Source: DATFPQ01 sp035264765 (GTDB lineage Bacteria > Actinomycetota > Actinomycetes > Actinomycetales > Angustibacteraceae). From it: a stretch of DNA of 64,000 bases. The stretch spans positions 3,569 through 67,568 of the forward strand of contig DATFPQ010000202.1 of assembly GCA_035264765.1 (NCBI GenBank). The letters run 5' to 3'. The notes beneath the pieces were generated by a model. That model was not told where the DNA came from and did no database searches. It worked only from the letters and a program-made list of their open reading frames with translations. The translations under genes and the position numbers were made by a program. Of this stretch, positions 51,834 through 59,944 are shown in pieces (the first letter of the stretch is position 1; the number at the start of each line of letters is the position of its first letter).

Positions 51834-52265
51834 TCAGAGCCGGCGAGTCGTCCCCTCGTCGGCCTCGCCCCCGAAGTACCGGTTGAGCACCTCCTGGAAC
51901 ACCGGCTCGTCGGGGGCGGCCCGACCGAACAGGGTCATCGAGGACTGCAGCTTCTGGGCGTCGACCGGCCCGAAGATCTCGGCGGCGTCGGACCCGTCCA
52001 GGTCGGTGAGGGCGCGCGCGGACTCCACCAGCCGCGACCCCAGGACCGAGTGCCCCAGGTAGGCGCGGGCCTCGGGCAGCCCGGAGATCCCGAAGTGCTG
52101 AGCCGTCGCGCTGCGTCCGAGGCCGGAGACCTGTGGGAACACGAACCACATCCAGTGGGTGCGCTTGCGGCCGTTCCGGAGCTCGTGCAGCGCCGACGCA
52201 TACGTGCCCCCGGCGTCCTGGGCCGCCACGAAGCGCTGCAGGTCGAAGGGGTCGTCCACACGCAC
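51834..52265 (-). CDS. DUF1810 family protein
   Basis: 143 residues, whole-length DUF1810: DPFDLQRFVAAQDAGGTYASALHELRNGRKRTHWMWFVFPQVSGLGRSATAQHFGISGLPEARAYLGHSVLGSRL. Role unknown in the family; a calpastatin-like label is sometimes used without evidence. GTG start; a second GTG two codons later is possible. It stands alone on the minus strand between the SDR and the LLM gene. Confidence 0.9.
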   Translation of the reverse strand: MRVDDPFDLQRFVAAQDAGGTYASALHELRNGRKRTHWMWFVFPQVSGLGRSATAQHFGISGLPEARAYLGHSVLGSRLVESARALTDLDGSDAAEIFGPVDAQKLQSSMTLFGRAAPDEPVFQEVLNRYFGGEADEGTTRRL

Positions 52266-52310
52266 ACGGTGCCGCAGCGCCGAGCATCGGCAACCCGGAG
52301 CAGGTCAGCC

Positions 52311-53159
52311 CTACAGCGCGAGGGCGCGAGCGAGGTGCCGGTACTCCTCGAAGACGTCCGCGTCGGGCTGCATCAACAGCTGCACGGCCACGTGATCGGC
52401 ACCGGACTCGAAGTGCTGCGCCAACGCGGCTGCGACGTCCTTGTCGTCGCCGTGCGCCACCAGGGCGTCGATAAGCGCGTCGCTGCCGGGCGCGGCGATG
52501 TCCGCGTCGCTCCATCCCAGGCGCCGCAGGTTCGAGGTGTAGTTGGACAGGTGCAGGTAGGGGTCCGCGACCCGTGACCTCGCCAGGGCACGAGCCCGCG
52601 CCGGGTCGCGGTCCAGGACGACCTTGTGCTCAGGAGCGAGCACCCGGTCCTCCCCCAGGAGAGCTCGAGCGGAACGAGTGTGCTCGGCTGTGACGAGGTA
52701 GGGGTGAGCGCCGGCGGCCTGCTGGGCGGCCAGCCGGAGCACCTTCGGTCCGAGTGCCGCGAGGACGAGGCCGTCGGCGGGTACCCCACTGCTGTGCAGC
52801 GTGGCCACATAGCTCTCGAGCGTCTCGTACGGCGACCGGTACTCGCGCGTCGCCTCGGGGTGGCCGATGCCGACCCCGAGCAGGAACCGGCCGGGATGGG
52901 CCGCGTCGAGGCGGGCCCAGGCCGCAGCGGTCTGCCGCGCGTCGCTGGCCCACACGTTGACGATCCCGGTGGCCACGGTGAGCGTGGTCGTCGCCGCCAG
53001 CAGCGGGTCGACGTCGCGCAGATCACCGGCCGGTGAGCCGCCCAGCCACACCGTGCCGAAGCCCAGTCCTTCCAGGTGAGTGGCGAGGTCCGGTGTAACG
53101 TCGTCGGCCCGGCGCCAGACGCCGAACCTCCCGAGGTGGTCCCGAGCTCTCGCGGCCAT
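52311..53159 (-). CDS. LLM class F420-dependent oxidoreductase (TIGR03620 type)
   Basis: 282-residue bacterial-luciferase-like barrel. HLEGLGFGTVWLGGSPAGDLRDVDPLLAATTTLTVATGIVNVWASD, ARLDAAHPGRFLLGVGIGHPEATREYRSPYETLESYV and VLAALGPKVLRLAAQQAAGAHPYLVTAEHT are the subfamily's motifs. It probably uses F420 rather than FMN, by family. GGAGGA Shine-Dalgarno 7 nt before the ATG. Substrate unknown. Confidence 0.92.
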   Translation of the reverse strand: MAARARDHLGRFGVWRRADDVTPDLATHLEGLGFGTVWLGGSPAGDLRDVDPLLAATTTLTVATGIVNVWASDARQTAAAWARLDAAHPGRFLLGVGIGHPEATREYRSPYETLESYVATLHSSGVPADGLVLAALGPKVLRLAAQQAAGAHPYLVTAEHTRSARALLGEDRVLAPEHKVVLDRDPARARALARSRVADPYLHLSNYTSNLRRLGWSDADIAAPGSDALIDALVAHGDDKDVAAALAQHFESGADHVAVQLLMQPDADVFEEYRHLARALAL

Positions 53160-53234
53160 GACCGTCCTCCAGCTGTCGCGTTCGGTGGGGTGCCTGGCGT
53201 CGGATGGCTCCGACCGCGGGTGGATCCCGGGATC

Positions 53235-54617
53235 TCACGCCTGCACGGCGAGAACGGTGACGTCGTCGTCCAGATCCGAGTCGTCCTCGACCAGGACGGC
53301 GAACACCTCGTCGCACAGGCCGTCCGGGTCCGTGTGAGGACCGGGGATCGACTCCAGGCGGGTCAGGCCTTCGCTGATGGAGCTGGAGCGCCGCTCGACC
53401 AGCCCGTCCGTGTAGAGCATCAGCAGCCCTCGCTGCTGGATCCGGTAGGTCCGGTCGACGTAGCGCGCCGCCTCGCTCACGCCGATGGGCGGCCCCGGAT
53501 CGCCGGACAGCAGCTTCCCCTCGCCGGTGGTCCCGTAGACCAGGGGGTTCAGGTGACCGGCGCTCGACCAGCACACCGTGCGGGTCGACGGGTTGACCAC
53601 CGCGTACAGGCAGGTGGTGAGGTCGGTGACGTTCAGCAGGTCGGCGACGGTGTTCACCCTTCCCAGCACCGCGGCCGGTGACGGTTCGTACACCGCGAAC
53701 GCCCGCAGGGAGGCGCGGAGCTGTCCCATCGCGGTTGCCGCTCGCAGGTCGTGGCCCACCACGTCGCCGACGACCAGGCCGACGTCGCCGGAGGGAAGCG
53801 AGATGACGTCGTACCAGTCGCCCCCGACCCGCATCTCGGAGTTCACCGGCTTGGACCGCGCCGCCATCCGGATCCCGGGCACGACCGGTAACCGCTCGGG
53901 AAGCAGACTTCGCTGCAGCTGCTCGGCCACGGCCCGCTGTTCGGCCTCACGCTCGAGTGCGTCGTAGAGGCGCATCCCCGCGCGCCGCAGCTGGGTGACC
54001 AGCGCGGCCCAGCCCGCGAGCGCGATGGCCGAGGCGAAGATCAGCACCCCGGCCACCGTGCGCTCGTGCCTCGCCTGAGCCGCCTCCATCGTCGCCGAGG
54101 TGTCAGCGAGCCTGTTCGTGACGGCCGCCTGCCTGGCGGCCTGCGCGGTGAAGACGGACTGGAAGCCGCTCGCCTCGACGACGTCGGTCCTGCGTTCGCG
54201 AACCATGGTGTCGACCAGCCGCACGGCGAGTCCGACATAGGCCTCGCGGGGAGCACGCAGGGACTCGACTGCGGCGGCGGCGTCCGGCGGCAGGTTCACG
54301 GTCCGCAGCTCGTTCAGATCTCGGCGGAACTGAGCAGCGTGGGAGTTGGCGGACCGCAGGACGTCCTGGGGGTCCGTGGTGGACCCCGGGCGGACCGCCT
54401 GCTGCGCGTTGGCGACGTCCGCGCGGAGGGCGTCATGCATCATGTCGGCGTCCTGATGGAGCCGCTGCGCATGGCTGAGCTCACCGAGGACGCGCCCGGT
54501 CGCCACCGTTCCGGACAGCGTGTAGACGGCGGACGCCGCGACGAACAGGGTCAGAAGGGCACCGAGGAGGCCGAAGGCCAACAGCTGGCGCGACCACGGC
54601 CGGTCACGGCCGAACAT
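53235..54617 (-). CDS. Membrane-anchored SpoIIE/PP2C-type serine phosphatase (RsbU-like)
   Basis: 460 residues. A first membrane helix (QLLAFGLLGALLTLFVAASAVYTL), an extracytoplasmic four-helix sensor (about 35-195, CHASE3-like: FRRDLNELRTVNLPPDAAAAVESLRAPREAY), a second helix (VAGVLIFASAIALAGWAALV), a short linker, then the PP2C-type phosphatase with LQRSLLPERLPVVPGIRMAARS, VGGDWYDVISLPSGDVGLVVGDVVGHDLRAAT, LMLYTDGLVERRS and DDDVTVLAV metal-site Asp residues. It probably dephosphorylates an anti-anti-sigma factor in a sigma-B-like cascade; no partner genes are adjacent. ATG at 54617 chosen; the frame stays open 136 codons upstream. Confidence 0.93.
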   Translation of the reverse strand: MFGRDRPWSRQLLAFGLLGALLTLFVAASAVYTLSGTVATGRVLGELSHAQRLHQDADMMHDALRADVANAQQAVRPGSTTDPQDVLRSANSHAAQFRRDLNELRTVNLPPDAAAAVESLRAPREAYVGLAVRLVDTMVRERRTDVVEASGFQSVFTAQAARQAAVTNRLADTSATMEAAQARHERTVAGVLIFASAIALAGWAALVTQLRRAGMRLYDALEREAEQRAVAEQLQRSLLPERLPVVPGIRMAARSKPVNSEMRVGGDWYDVISLPSGDVGLVVGDVVGHDLRAATAMGQLRASLRAFAVYEPSPAAVLGRVNTVADLLNVTDLTTCLYAVVNPSTRTVCWSSAGHLNPLVYGTTGEGKLLSGDPGPPIGVSEAARYVDRTYRIQQRGLLMLYTDGLVERRSSSISEGLTRLESIPGPHTDPDGLCDEVFAVLVEDDSDLDDDVTVLAVQA

Positions 54618-55044
54618 CGCCCCACCCCCTGATCGGCGCCCCTCCTTCGACGAAGCGGCCCTCGACGACCGCTTCCGTGGAACTCCACCCGAGGCTAACC
54701 GGGGGAGGTAGCGCCTGTCCGCTGACCGGCGAACTCGACCGCGGCCGATGGAGCCTCGGTCGTTGCCTGCGGCGCGCTCGGTGCCCAGGATGAGCGGCAA
54801 TCGCCGGACGAAGAGGTCGGCCGCAAGGCGTACGGCGATCGCGGCCTTCACGGTGGTGGCTCCTCCTGGCTCCGGCGCGGGCTCGACCGTGGCGGCCGGG
54901 TGCCGATCTCGACGATCACTGTGTGGTCGCTCGTCACTCCGAGTGATCGCGTCACCCGGCCCCCTGGCATCCTCACCTTTCTGGCCCCATTTGTCACGAC
55001 ACCTTCCGGTCCGAGGTGTCACCACCCACGGTCGACGCCGAAGA
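54618..55044 (-). other. Intergenic region upstream of the SpoIIE phosphatase
   Basis: No complete gene seen. The phosphatase frame remains open across it on the minus strand, and a GTG near 54855 with a good GGAGGAG Shine-Dalgarno would begin VKAAIAVRLAADLFVRRLPLILG, in frame with the phosphatase. That could be an N-terminal extension or a small degenerate ORF; the following residues are Arg/Ser rich and look non-coding. Confidence 0.5.
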
Positions 55045-55166
55045 TCACACGATCTTGGGCTTGTCCCGCCAGATCCCGGCGAGCTCGGCCACGCGCGCGC
55101 CGCTGGACGGGTCGGAGTCGGCGGTCGGCCAGAACGCGGCCATCAGCGCGTAGGTGACGCGTCCGC
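55045..55166 (-). pseudogene. Remnant of a RibD/dihydrofolate-reductase-like gene
   Basis: About 40 codons on the minus strand translate to GRVTYALMAAFWPTADSDP followed by a helix and IWRDKPKIV, then TGA. This matches the segment around residues 50-95 of YyaP-type dihydrofolate reductase-family proteins (GRxTYxxMAxxWPTAD...FAxIWRDKPKVVFS). Nothing before or after continues the family: the upstream side is the end of the deazaflavin gene, and the downstream side has stops and no conserved blocks. It reads as a leftover of a deletion. Confidence 0.6.
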
Positions 55167-55589
55167 TCAGGGTGCGTCCCGCGTCCCGGTCGCGCGGGGG
55201 TCGGTGGCAGAGGTTGTCTCGGTGAGCAGCAGGAAGTCCGCGACGTTGAGCAGCCGCAGGATCTGCCGCTCCACCACCCGGGTACCCAGACGTTGCGGGT
55301 CGTGGACGAGGCGAGGGTCGGTCAACGACAGCTCCCGGCCCCGGGTGAGCAGCCGGCACCGACCGGAGGCGACGACGTTCTTGACCCAGTCGCTGTCGGC
55401 GCCGTAGGTCAGCGCGATGCGGACGCCGTCGGGAGTGGGGAAGACGTTGACCGGGGTGCGGAAGGTCCTCCCGGAACGGCGGCCCTGGTGGACGACGACA
55501 CCGAACCCCGGCGCCCACCTCGCGATCCGGCGGGTCACGCGGTTGAGTCCCACCCGGTTGAGTCGTGCCACGACCTTGGGGATCGGCAC
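55167..55589 (-). CDS. Nitroreductase/deazaflavin (DUF385) family protein
   Basis: 140-residue split-barrel protein: FGVVVHQGRRSGRTFRTPVNVFPTPDGVRIALTYGADSDWVKNVVASGRCRLLTRGRELSLTDPRLVHDP is the DUF385 (Ddn-like) core with the RRSGR and SDWVKNV motifs. It may bind F420 or flavin. GTG at 55589 with GAGAGGA upstream gives the family's N-terminus. The DHFR-like remnant begins one codon past its stop. Confidence 0.88.
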   Translation of the reverse strand: MPIPKVVARLNRVGLNRVTRRIARWAPGFGVVVHQGRRSGRTFRTPVNVFPTPDGVRIALTYGADSDWVKNVVASGRCRLLTRGRELSLTDPRLVHDPQRLGTRVVERQILRLLNVADFLLLTETTSATDPRATGTRDAP

Positions 55590-55978
55590 CTGGCGTCCTC
55601 TCGTGCGTCGCAGCAACTCCCAGCCGTCAGCCTGGCACGCCCGGGCCGCCACGACCATCCTCAGCGGCGAACAGGGTTTACCGAAGCCAAGTGACCGTCC
55701 AGCACGCCCGGCGCGTCCAGTGGGGTCGTAGGGGTCCTTAGACCTCCGTGCCACGCCCTGACCGTTGCCTTGACAGGTACCTGCCGGTGGCTTGACGGGT
55801 TTCACCCCTCGTCTGCCCCGGGCCTCGAATGCGAACTTAGAGAGGCGATGGACCGAGGCTTCTCGGACCGGAGCGACGCTCGCGCACAGGAGCGGATCCC
55901 CTCACCCCGCCACGCCTGAGCACCGTCATGCCCGCCGTCGGCGGCACCAGTGATCCACCTCGAAGAAGGGTTAGGAAG
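55590..55978 (+). promoter_or_regulatory. Intergenic region upstream of the multicopper oxidase
   Basis: No gene seen. It holds a perfect 10-bp palindrome, CAGGTACCTG (55774-55783), overlapping a TTGACA -35-like hexamer (55770-55775), with a second TTGACG 22 bp further on; a regulated promoter is possible. A GAAGGG/AGGAAG pair precedes the oxidase ATG. Confidence 0.45.
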
Positions 55979-58177
55979 ATGTCCGACGCACCTGCACGGG
56001 ACGGCCTGATTTCTCGGCGCAACGTTCTCCGGTTCAGCGCGGCTGGGGCCGCAGCGTTCGGCCTCGGCGCCGGACGTCTGGTGCTCGAGCCGGCCCTGGC
56101 CCAGAAGGGTCTGAACTCTCCCGACGGCGTCTTCGGCGCCACCTCGATGGCGTTCGCCGACTCCCTCTATACGGAGGTCTTCCCGACCAGCCCGCTGATC
56201 CTGTCGCCATTCAGCGACGAGCTCCCGATTCCCAAGGCGATGAGACCGACGCCGAAGTCGGAGTTCACCTCGTGGGCCAAGCCCCCGGGACCAGGGGTCG
56301 GCCAGCAGAACTCGCTGGGAACCGAGCGGCACCAGATCTGGCCGAGCCAGATCGGCTACCCGGACCCGATCGTCTACAAGATCAACGTGGAGGTCGCGCA
56401 GCACGCGTTCACCACGTCGCAGGTCCTGCCGATCGACGCCAACGGCAAGCCGACGGCCTCATTCGACGCGGCCGGCAAGACCTACTCCGCGGGCACCAAG
56501 CGGAAGCTGCCGAAGAGCACCATCTACGGGTTCAACGGCACCTTCCCCGGCCCGATGATCAACGCGGAGTACGGCAAGCCGGCCCTGGTCCGGTTCGAGA
56601 ACCACCTCGGCGAGAACCCGCTCAACCTGGACCGCCAGGACTTCGGCTCCCCGGACAACTCGTTCCTGACCCACCTGCACAACGGGCACACCGCGCCGGA
56701 GAGCGACGGCAACCCGCACTACTCGATGACGGCGGGGCCCAAGCACGAGGGCTACCGGATGGGGCAGTCCGTCGACAACCTCTACCTGAACTGGCCGGCC
56801 GGCGGCGACGACCGCGAGAAGCAGAGCTTCTTCTGGTTCCACGACCACCGGATGGACCACACCGGCTCCAACGTCTACAAGGGCATGGTCGGGCTGTTTC
56901 CGATCTACGACCCCAAGGGCGGCATGGACATGGGGGACGAGCGCCAGGGCCTGCAGCTCCCGGGCGTCCGCCGCAACCACGCGGACGGGTCCTTCGACGT
57001 CGACTACGACATCCCGCTGGCCTTCTACGACTGCCGGCTGGACGACGGCGTCACGGTGCACCACGACATCCACGACAAGGAGGGGGTGTTCGCGGACGTC
57101 AAGAACCCCGGCACGCACCCGGAGTGGTGGGGCAAGACCTTCTTCAAGCACTTCCCGAACCACGGCTTCGTGGGTGACATCTTCACGGTGAACGGGACGG
57201 CGTACCCGACCCTGGAGGTCAAGCGACGCAAGTACCGCTTCCGGTTCCTGGACGCCTCGATCGCCCGGATCTACGAGTTCAAGCTGATGAGCTCGAGCCA
57301 GGGGCCGAAATCGTCCGTCTCGCTGGGTTACGGCGGCGACGAGCTGGAGGGGCAGTACCGCATCCCGGACGGTGAGCAGTGCATGAAGTTCACCCAGATC
57401 GCCAACGACGGCGGGCTGCTCCCCTTCCCGCTCACCCGCGACTCCTTCGAGCTCTGGCCGGCCAAGCGGCGCGAGTTCGTCGTCGACTTCACCAGGTACC
57501 AGGACGGCACGCCGACCACCAAGGGCGACGTGATCTACCTGACCAACGTGATGAAGATGCCGAACGGCCGGATGTGGTCGAACTCCTCACGCTTCTCGCC
57601 GGACCCGAACTACAAGGTGCCGGTGCTGAAGATCGTGATCGGGGACGACCCGCCGGAGAAGGACCTCAGCGTGCTGCCTGTCGCAGGCAAGACTCCGTTG
57701 CGGCCCTTGCCCCCACTTCCGGCGAACTGGAAGAGCCTGCTGGACAACCGGCTGATCTTCGAGGTGGAGCGCGGCGGTGGTGGCGGTGAGCTGGAGTGGC
57801 TGATCAACGGCAAGCCGTTCGACCCGCTGCAGGTGTCGACGAGCATGAAGAACCCCGCCGGCCGGTCGCTGCTCGCGTCGCCGAAGAAGAACAGCTTCAA
57901 CCTCTGGGAGATCCGTAACGGCGGTGGCGGCTGGGTGCATCCGTTCCACCTGCACATGGAGGAGCACCGGACCGTGATGCGCAACGGCCGGGACGTGACG
58001 GCTGGGGATCCTTCGCATCCGGAGGACGTGGGTCGCGAGGACCTGGTCGCCCTCGACCCCGGCGAGTCGGTGATCCTGTACCGCGGCTTCCGGGACTTCC
58101 TCGGACCCTATGTGGCGCACTGCCACAACCTGGCGCACGAGGACCACGCCATGATGTTCGGCTGGGAGATCACGTAG
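55979..58177 (+). CDS. Tat-exported multicopper oxidase
   Basis: 732 residues. Twin-arginine signal (ISRRNVLRFSAAGAAAFGLGA, ending near PALA). Cupredoxin domains carry all four copper motifs: HLHNGH (His232, His234), WFHDH (His288, His290), HPFHLH (His654, His657, His659) and HCHNLAHEDHAM (His714, Cys715, His716, His720, Met725, type-1 site with Met axial ligand). The layout (SDGNP after the first motif) is closest to CotA/phenoxazinone-synthase-like oxidases. The long N-terminal part and about 100-residue inserts make it larger than typical laccases. Followed by a Met-rich membrane protein gene, suggesting a copper-related pair. Confidence 0.94.
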   Translation: MSDAPARDGLISRRNVLRFSAAGAAAFGLGAGRLVLEPALAQKGLNSPDGVFGATSMAFADSLYTEVFPTSPLILSPFSDELPIPKAMRPTPKSEFTSWAKPPGPGVGQQNSLGTERHQIWPSQIGYPDPIVYKINVEVAQHAFTTSQVLPIDANGKPTASFDAAGKTYSAGTKRKLPKSTIYGFNGTFPGPMINAEYGKPALVRFENHLGENPLNLDRQDFGSPDNSFLTHLHNGHTAPESDGNPHYSMTAGPKHEGYRMGQSVDNLYLNWPAGGDDREKQSFFWFHDHRMDHTGSNVYKGMVGLFPIYDPKGGMDMGDERQGLQLPGVRRNHADGSFDVDYDIPLAFYDCRLDDGVTVHHDIHDKEGVFADVKNPGTHPEWWGKTFFKHFPNHGFVGDIFTVNGTAYPTLEVKRRKYRFRFLDASIARIYEFKLMSSSQGPKSSVSLGYGGDELEGQYRIPDGEQCMKFTQIANDGGLLPFPLTRDSFELWPAKRREFVVDFTRYQDGTPTTKGDVIYLTNVMKMPNGRMWSNSSRFSPDPNYKVPVLKIVIGDDPPEKDLSVLPVAGKTPLRPLPPLPANWKSLLDNRLIFEVERGGGGGELEWLINGKPFDPLQVSTSMKNPAGRSLLASPKKNSFNLWEIRNGGGGWVHPFHLHMEEHRTVMRNGRDVTAGDPSHPEDVGREDLVALDPGESVILYRGFRDFLGPYVAHCHNLAHEDHAMMFGWEIT

Positions 58178-58296
58178 CCCCTCGGGCCCAACGCGGGTCG
58201 ACGGCCCGCCAACCACAGCACACTGCGGTCGGTGCCTGCCCTTGCAACGGCTAGGGCAGGCGCCGGCCCCAACCCAAAGAGAGAAGCGCGATCCCC

Positions 58297-58914
58297 ATGT
58301 CCCTCGACTCTCCCGGGCCCGTCCGCGCGGCGGCGGACCGGCATCCCGTCCCCTGGGCAACCGTGGCTGTGCTGGCCGCCGCGATGGCCTACGCCGACGG
58401 CTTCTGGCTCACCTCGCTGCAGGGCGCCACCGGCGCGGTAGAGCGCGCACAGAACCCGTTCGGCGACTGGTTGCGGGTCTCGACCCTGATGCTGCCGGTG
58501 GTCCTTCTCGGCGTGTACAAGGCGGTGACGAGCGCTCAGCAGCGCTACGGCGCCGAGCTCCGCGGCGCCAGGACGTTTCTCGTCACTGCGCTGCGCGTCG
58601 TGGCGGTCGGCACGCTGGTCGGTATCGCTGCGCTGGTCGTGAACTCCGCGCTGGACTACCACGTGCAGGCCGGCCAGGCGCGGCTGATGGACTCGATGCG
58701 GTCCATGGACGGCATGGTCATGGGCAGCACCGGCATGAGCATGGACCGACTCGCCACCCTGGCGGTGCACGTGCGCGGGGTGGGGTACGCGAGTGTCCTG
58801 CTGCTGGTCACCAACGTGCTGCTCGTCGGCTGGGTGGTGGCGTTGCGCGGCGGGCGACTTGCACCCGCGACGACAGCCAAGCGCTCACACGCCGGCAGGC
58901 GGGCAGTGGCCTGA
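58297..58914 (+). CDS. Four-helix membrane protein with Met-rich loop, unknown function
   Basis: 205 residues. Helices at about 20-38, 65-82, 95-118 and 160-185. Between helices 3 and 4 is a short loop with eight Met in about 25 residues (MDSMRSMDGMVMG, then GMSM), the composition of Cu(I)-binding segments. An AGAGAGAAG Shine-Dalgarno lies upstream. It lies 119 bp after the multicopper oxidase gene in the same direction. No named family is recognised; copper handling or electron input for the oxidase is an inference from the Met cluster and context. Confidence 0.82.
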   Translation: MSLDSPGPVRAAADRHPVPWATVAVLAAAMAYADGFWLTSLQGATGAVERAQNPFGDWLRVSTLMLPVVLLGVYKAVTSAQQRYGAELRGARTFLVTALRVVAVGTLVGIAALVVNSALDYHVQAGQARLMDSMRSMDGMVMGSTGMSMDRLATLAVHVRGVGYASVLLLVTNVLLVGWVVALRGGRLAPATTAKRSHAGRRAVA

Positions 58915-58987
58915 CGGTTCACCATCGCAGCAGCCGGTCACGGCGTCCGAGCGCTCAGTGGGTCGACCCCGCTGAGCGCTCGTGACG

Positions 58988-59926
58988 TCAGTAGTACCAA
59001 GGGAAGGCCGACCAGTCCGGTCGGCGTTTCTCCAAGAAGGCGTCCCGGCCCTCGACCGCCTCGTCGGTCATGTACGCCAGCCGCGTCGCCTCGCCAGCGA
59101 ACACTTGCTGTCCCATCAGCCCGTCGTCGGTGAGGTTGAACGCGAACTTCAGCATCCGTTGCGCGGTCGGGCTCTTGGCGTTGATCTCCCGGCCCCACTG
59201 CAGCGCGGTGGCCTCGAGGTCGGCGTGGTCGACGACCTCGTTCACAGCTCCCATCCGCTGCATCGTCTCCGCGTCGTAGGCCCGGCCGAGGAAGAAGATC
59301 TCCCGGGCCGCCTTCTGGCCCACCATCTTCGCCAGGTACGCCGACCCGTACCCCGCGTCGAACGACCCGACGTCGGCGTCGGTCTGCTTGAACCGGGCGT
59401 GCTGGCGGCTGGCGATGGTGAGATCGCAGACGACGTGCAGGCTGTGCCCGCCCCCGGCCGCCCAGCCCGGCACGACGGCGATGACCACCTTGGGCATGGT
59501 GCGGATCAGCCGTTGCACCTCGAGCACGTGCAGCCGGCCGCCCATCGCCTTCGCGCGGGCCTCGTCCACGGTGTCGGCGGTCTCACCCTCGGCGTACTGG
59601 TACCCCGACCGCCCACGGATCCGCTGGTCGCCGCCGGAGCAGAACGCCCATCCGCCATCACGCGGGCTCGGGCCGTTGCCGGTCAGCAGCACGCACCCGA
59701 CGTCCGGTGTCTGGCGGGCGTGGTCGAGCACTTGGTACAGCTCGTCCACGGTGTGGGGCCGGAACGCGTTGCGGACCTCGGGCCGGTCGAACGCCACTCG
59801 GACCGTGCCGACGTCGCGACCGTCGTCCACCGCCCGGTGGTAGGTGATGTCGGTGAGGTCGTCGAACCCCGCCACGGCGCGCCAGGCGTTCGGGTCGAAG
59901 ATCTCGGAGACGCGCTCGCTGCTCAC
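58988..59926 (-). CDS. menB: 1,4-dihydroxy-2-naphthoyl-CoA synthase
   Basis: Crotonase-fold enzyme closing the naphthoquinone ring. 312 residues: VRVAFDRPEVRNAFRPHTVDEL, WAFCSGGDQRIRGRSGY, VVPGWAAGGGHSLHVVCDLTIAS, DADVGSFDAGYGSAYLAKMVGQKAAREIFFLGR and the C-terminal DAFLEKRRPDWSAFPWYY. GTG at 59926 is 7 nt from TATCCT with no Shine-Dalgarno, so probably leaderless. Divergent from menC with only 18 bp between the start codons. Confidence 0.95.
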   Translation of the reverse strand: MSSERVSEIFDPNAWRAVAGFDDLTDITYHRAVDDGRDVGTVRVAFDRPEVRNAFRPHTVDELYQVLDHARQTPDVGCVLLTGNGPSPRDGGWAFCSGGDQRIRGRSGYQYAEGETADTVDEARAKAMGGRLHVLEVQRLIRTMPKVVIAVVPGWAAGGGHSLHVVCDLTIASRQHARFKQTDADVGSFDAGYGSAYLAKMVGQKAAREIFFLGRAYDAETMQRMGAVNEVVDHADLEATALQWGREINAKSPTAQRMLKFAFNLTDDGLMGQQVFAGEATRLAYMTDEAVEGRDAFLEKRRPDWSAFPWYY

Positions 59927-59933
59927 GTCGGCG

Positions 59934-59939
59934 AGGATA
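59934..59939. promoter_or_regulatory. Dual-use hexamer between menB and menC
   Basis: On the minus strand TATCCT is a TANNNT -10 box 7 nt before the menB GTG. On the plus strand the same bases (AGGATA, within GAGGATA) supply a GAGGA Shine-Dalgarno about 7 nt before the menC GTG. Confidence 0.5.
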
Positions 59940-59944
59940 CGGGG

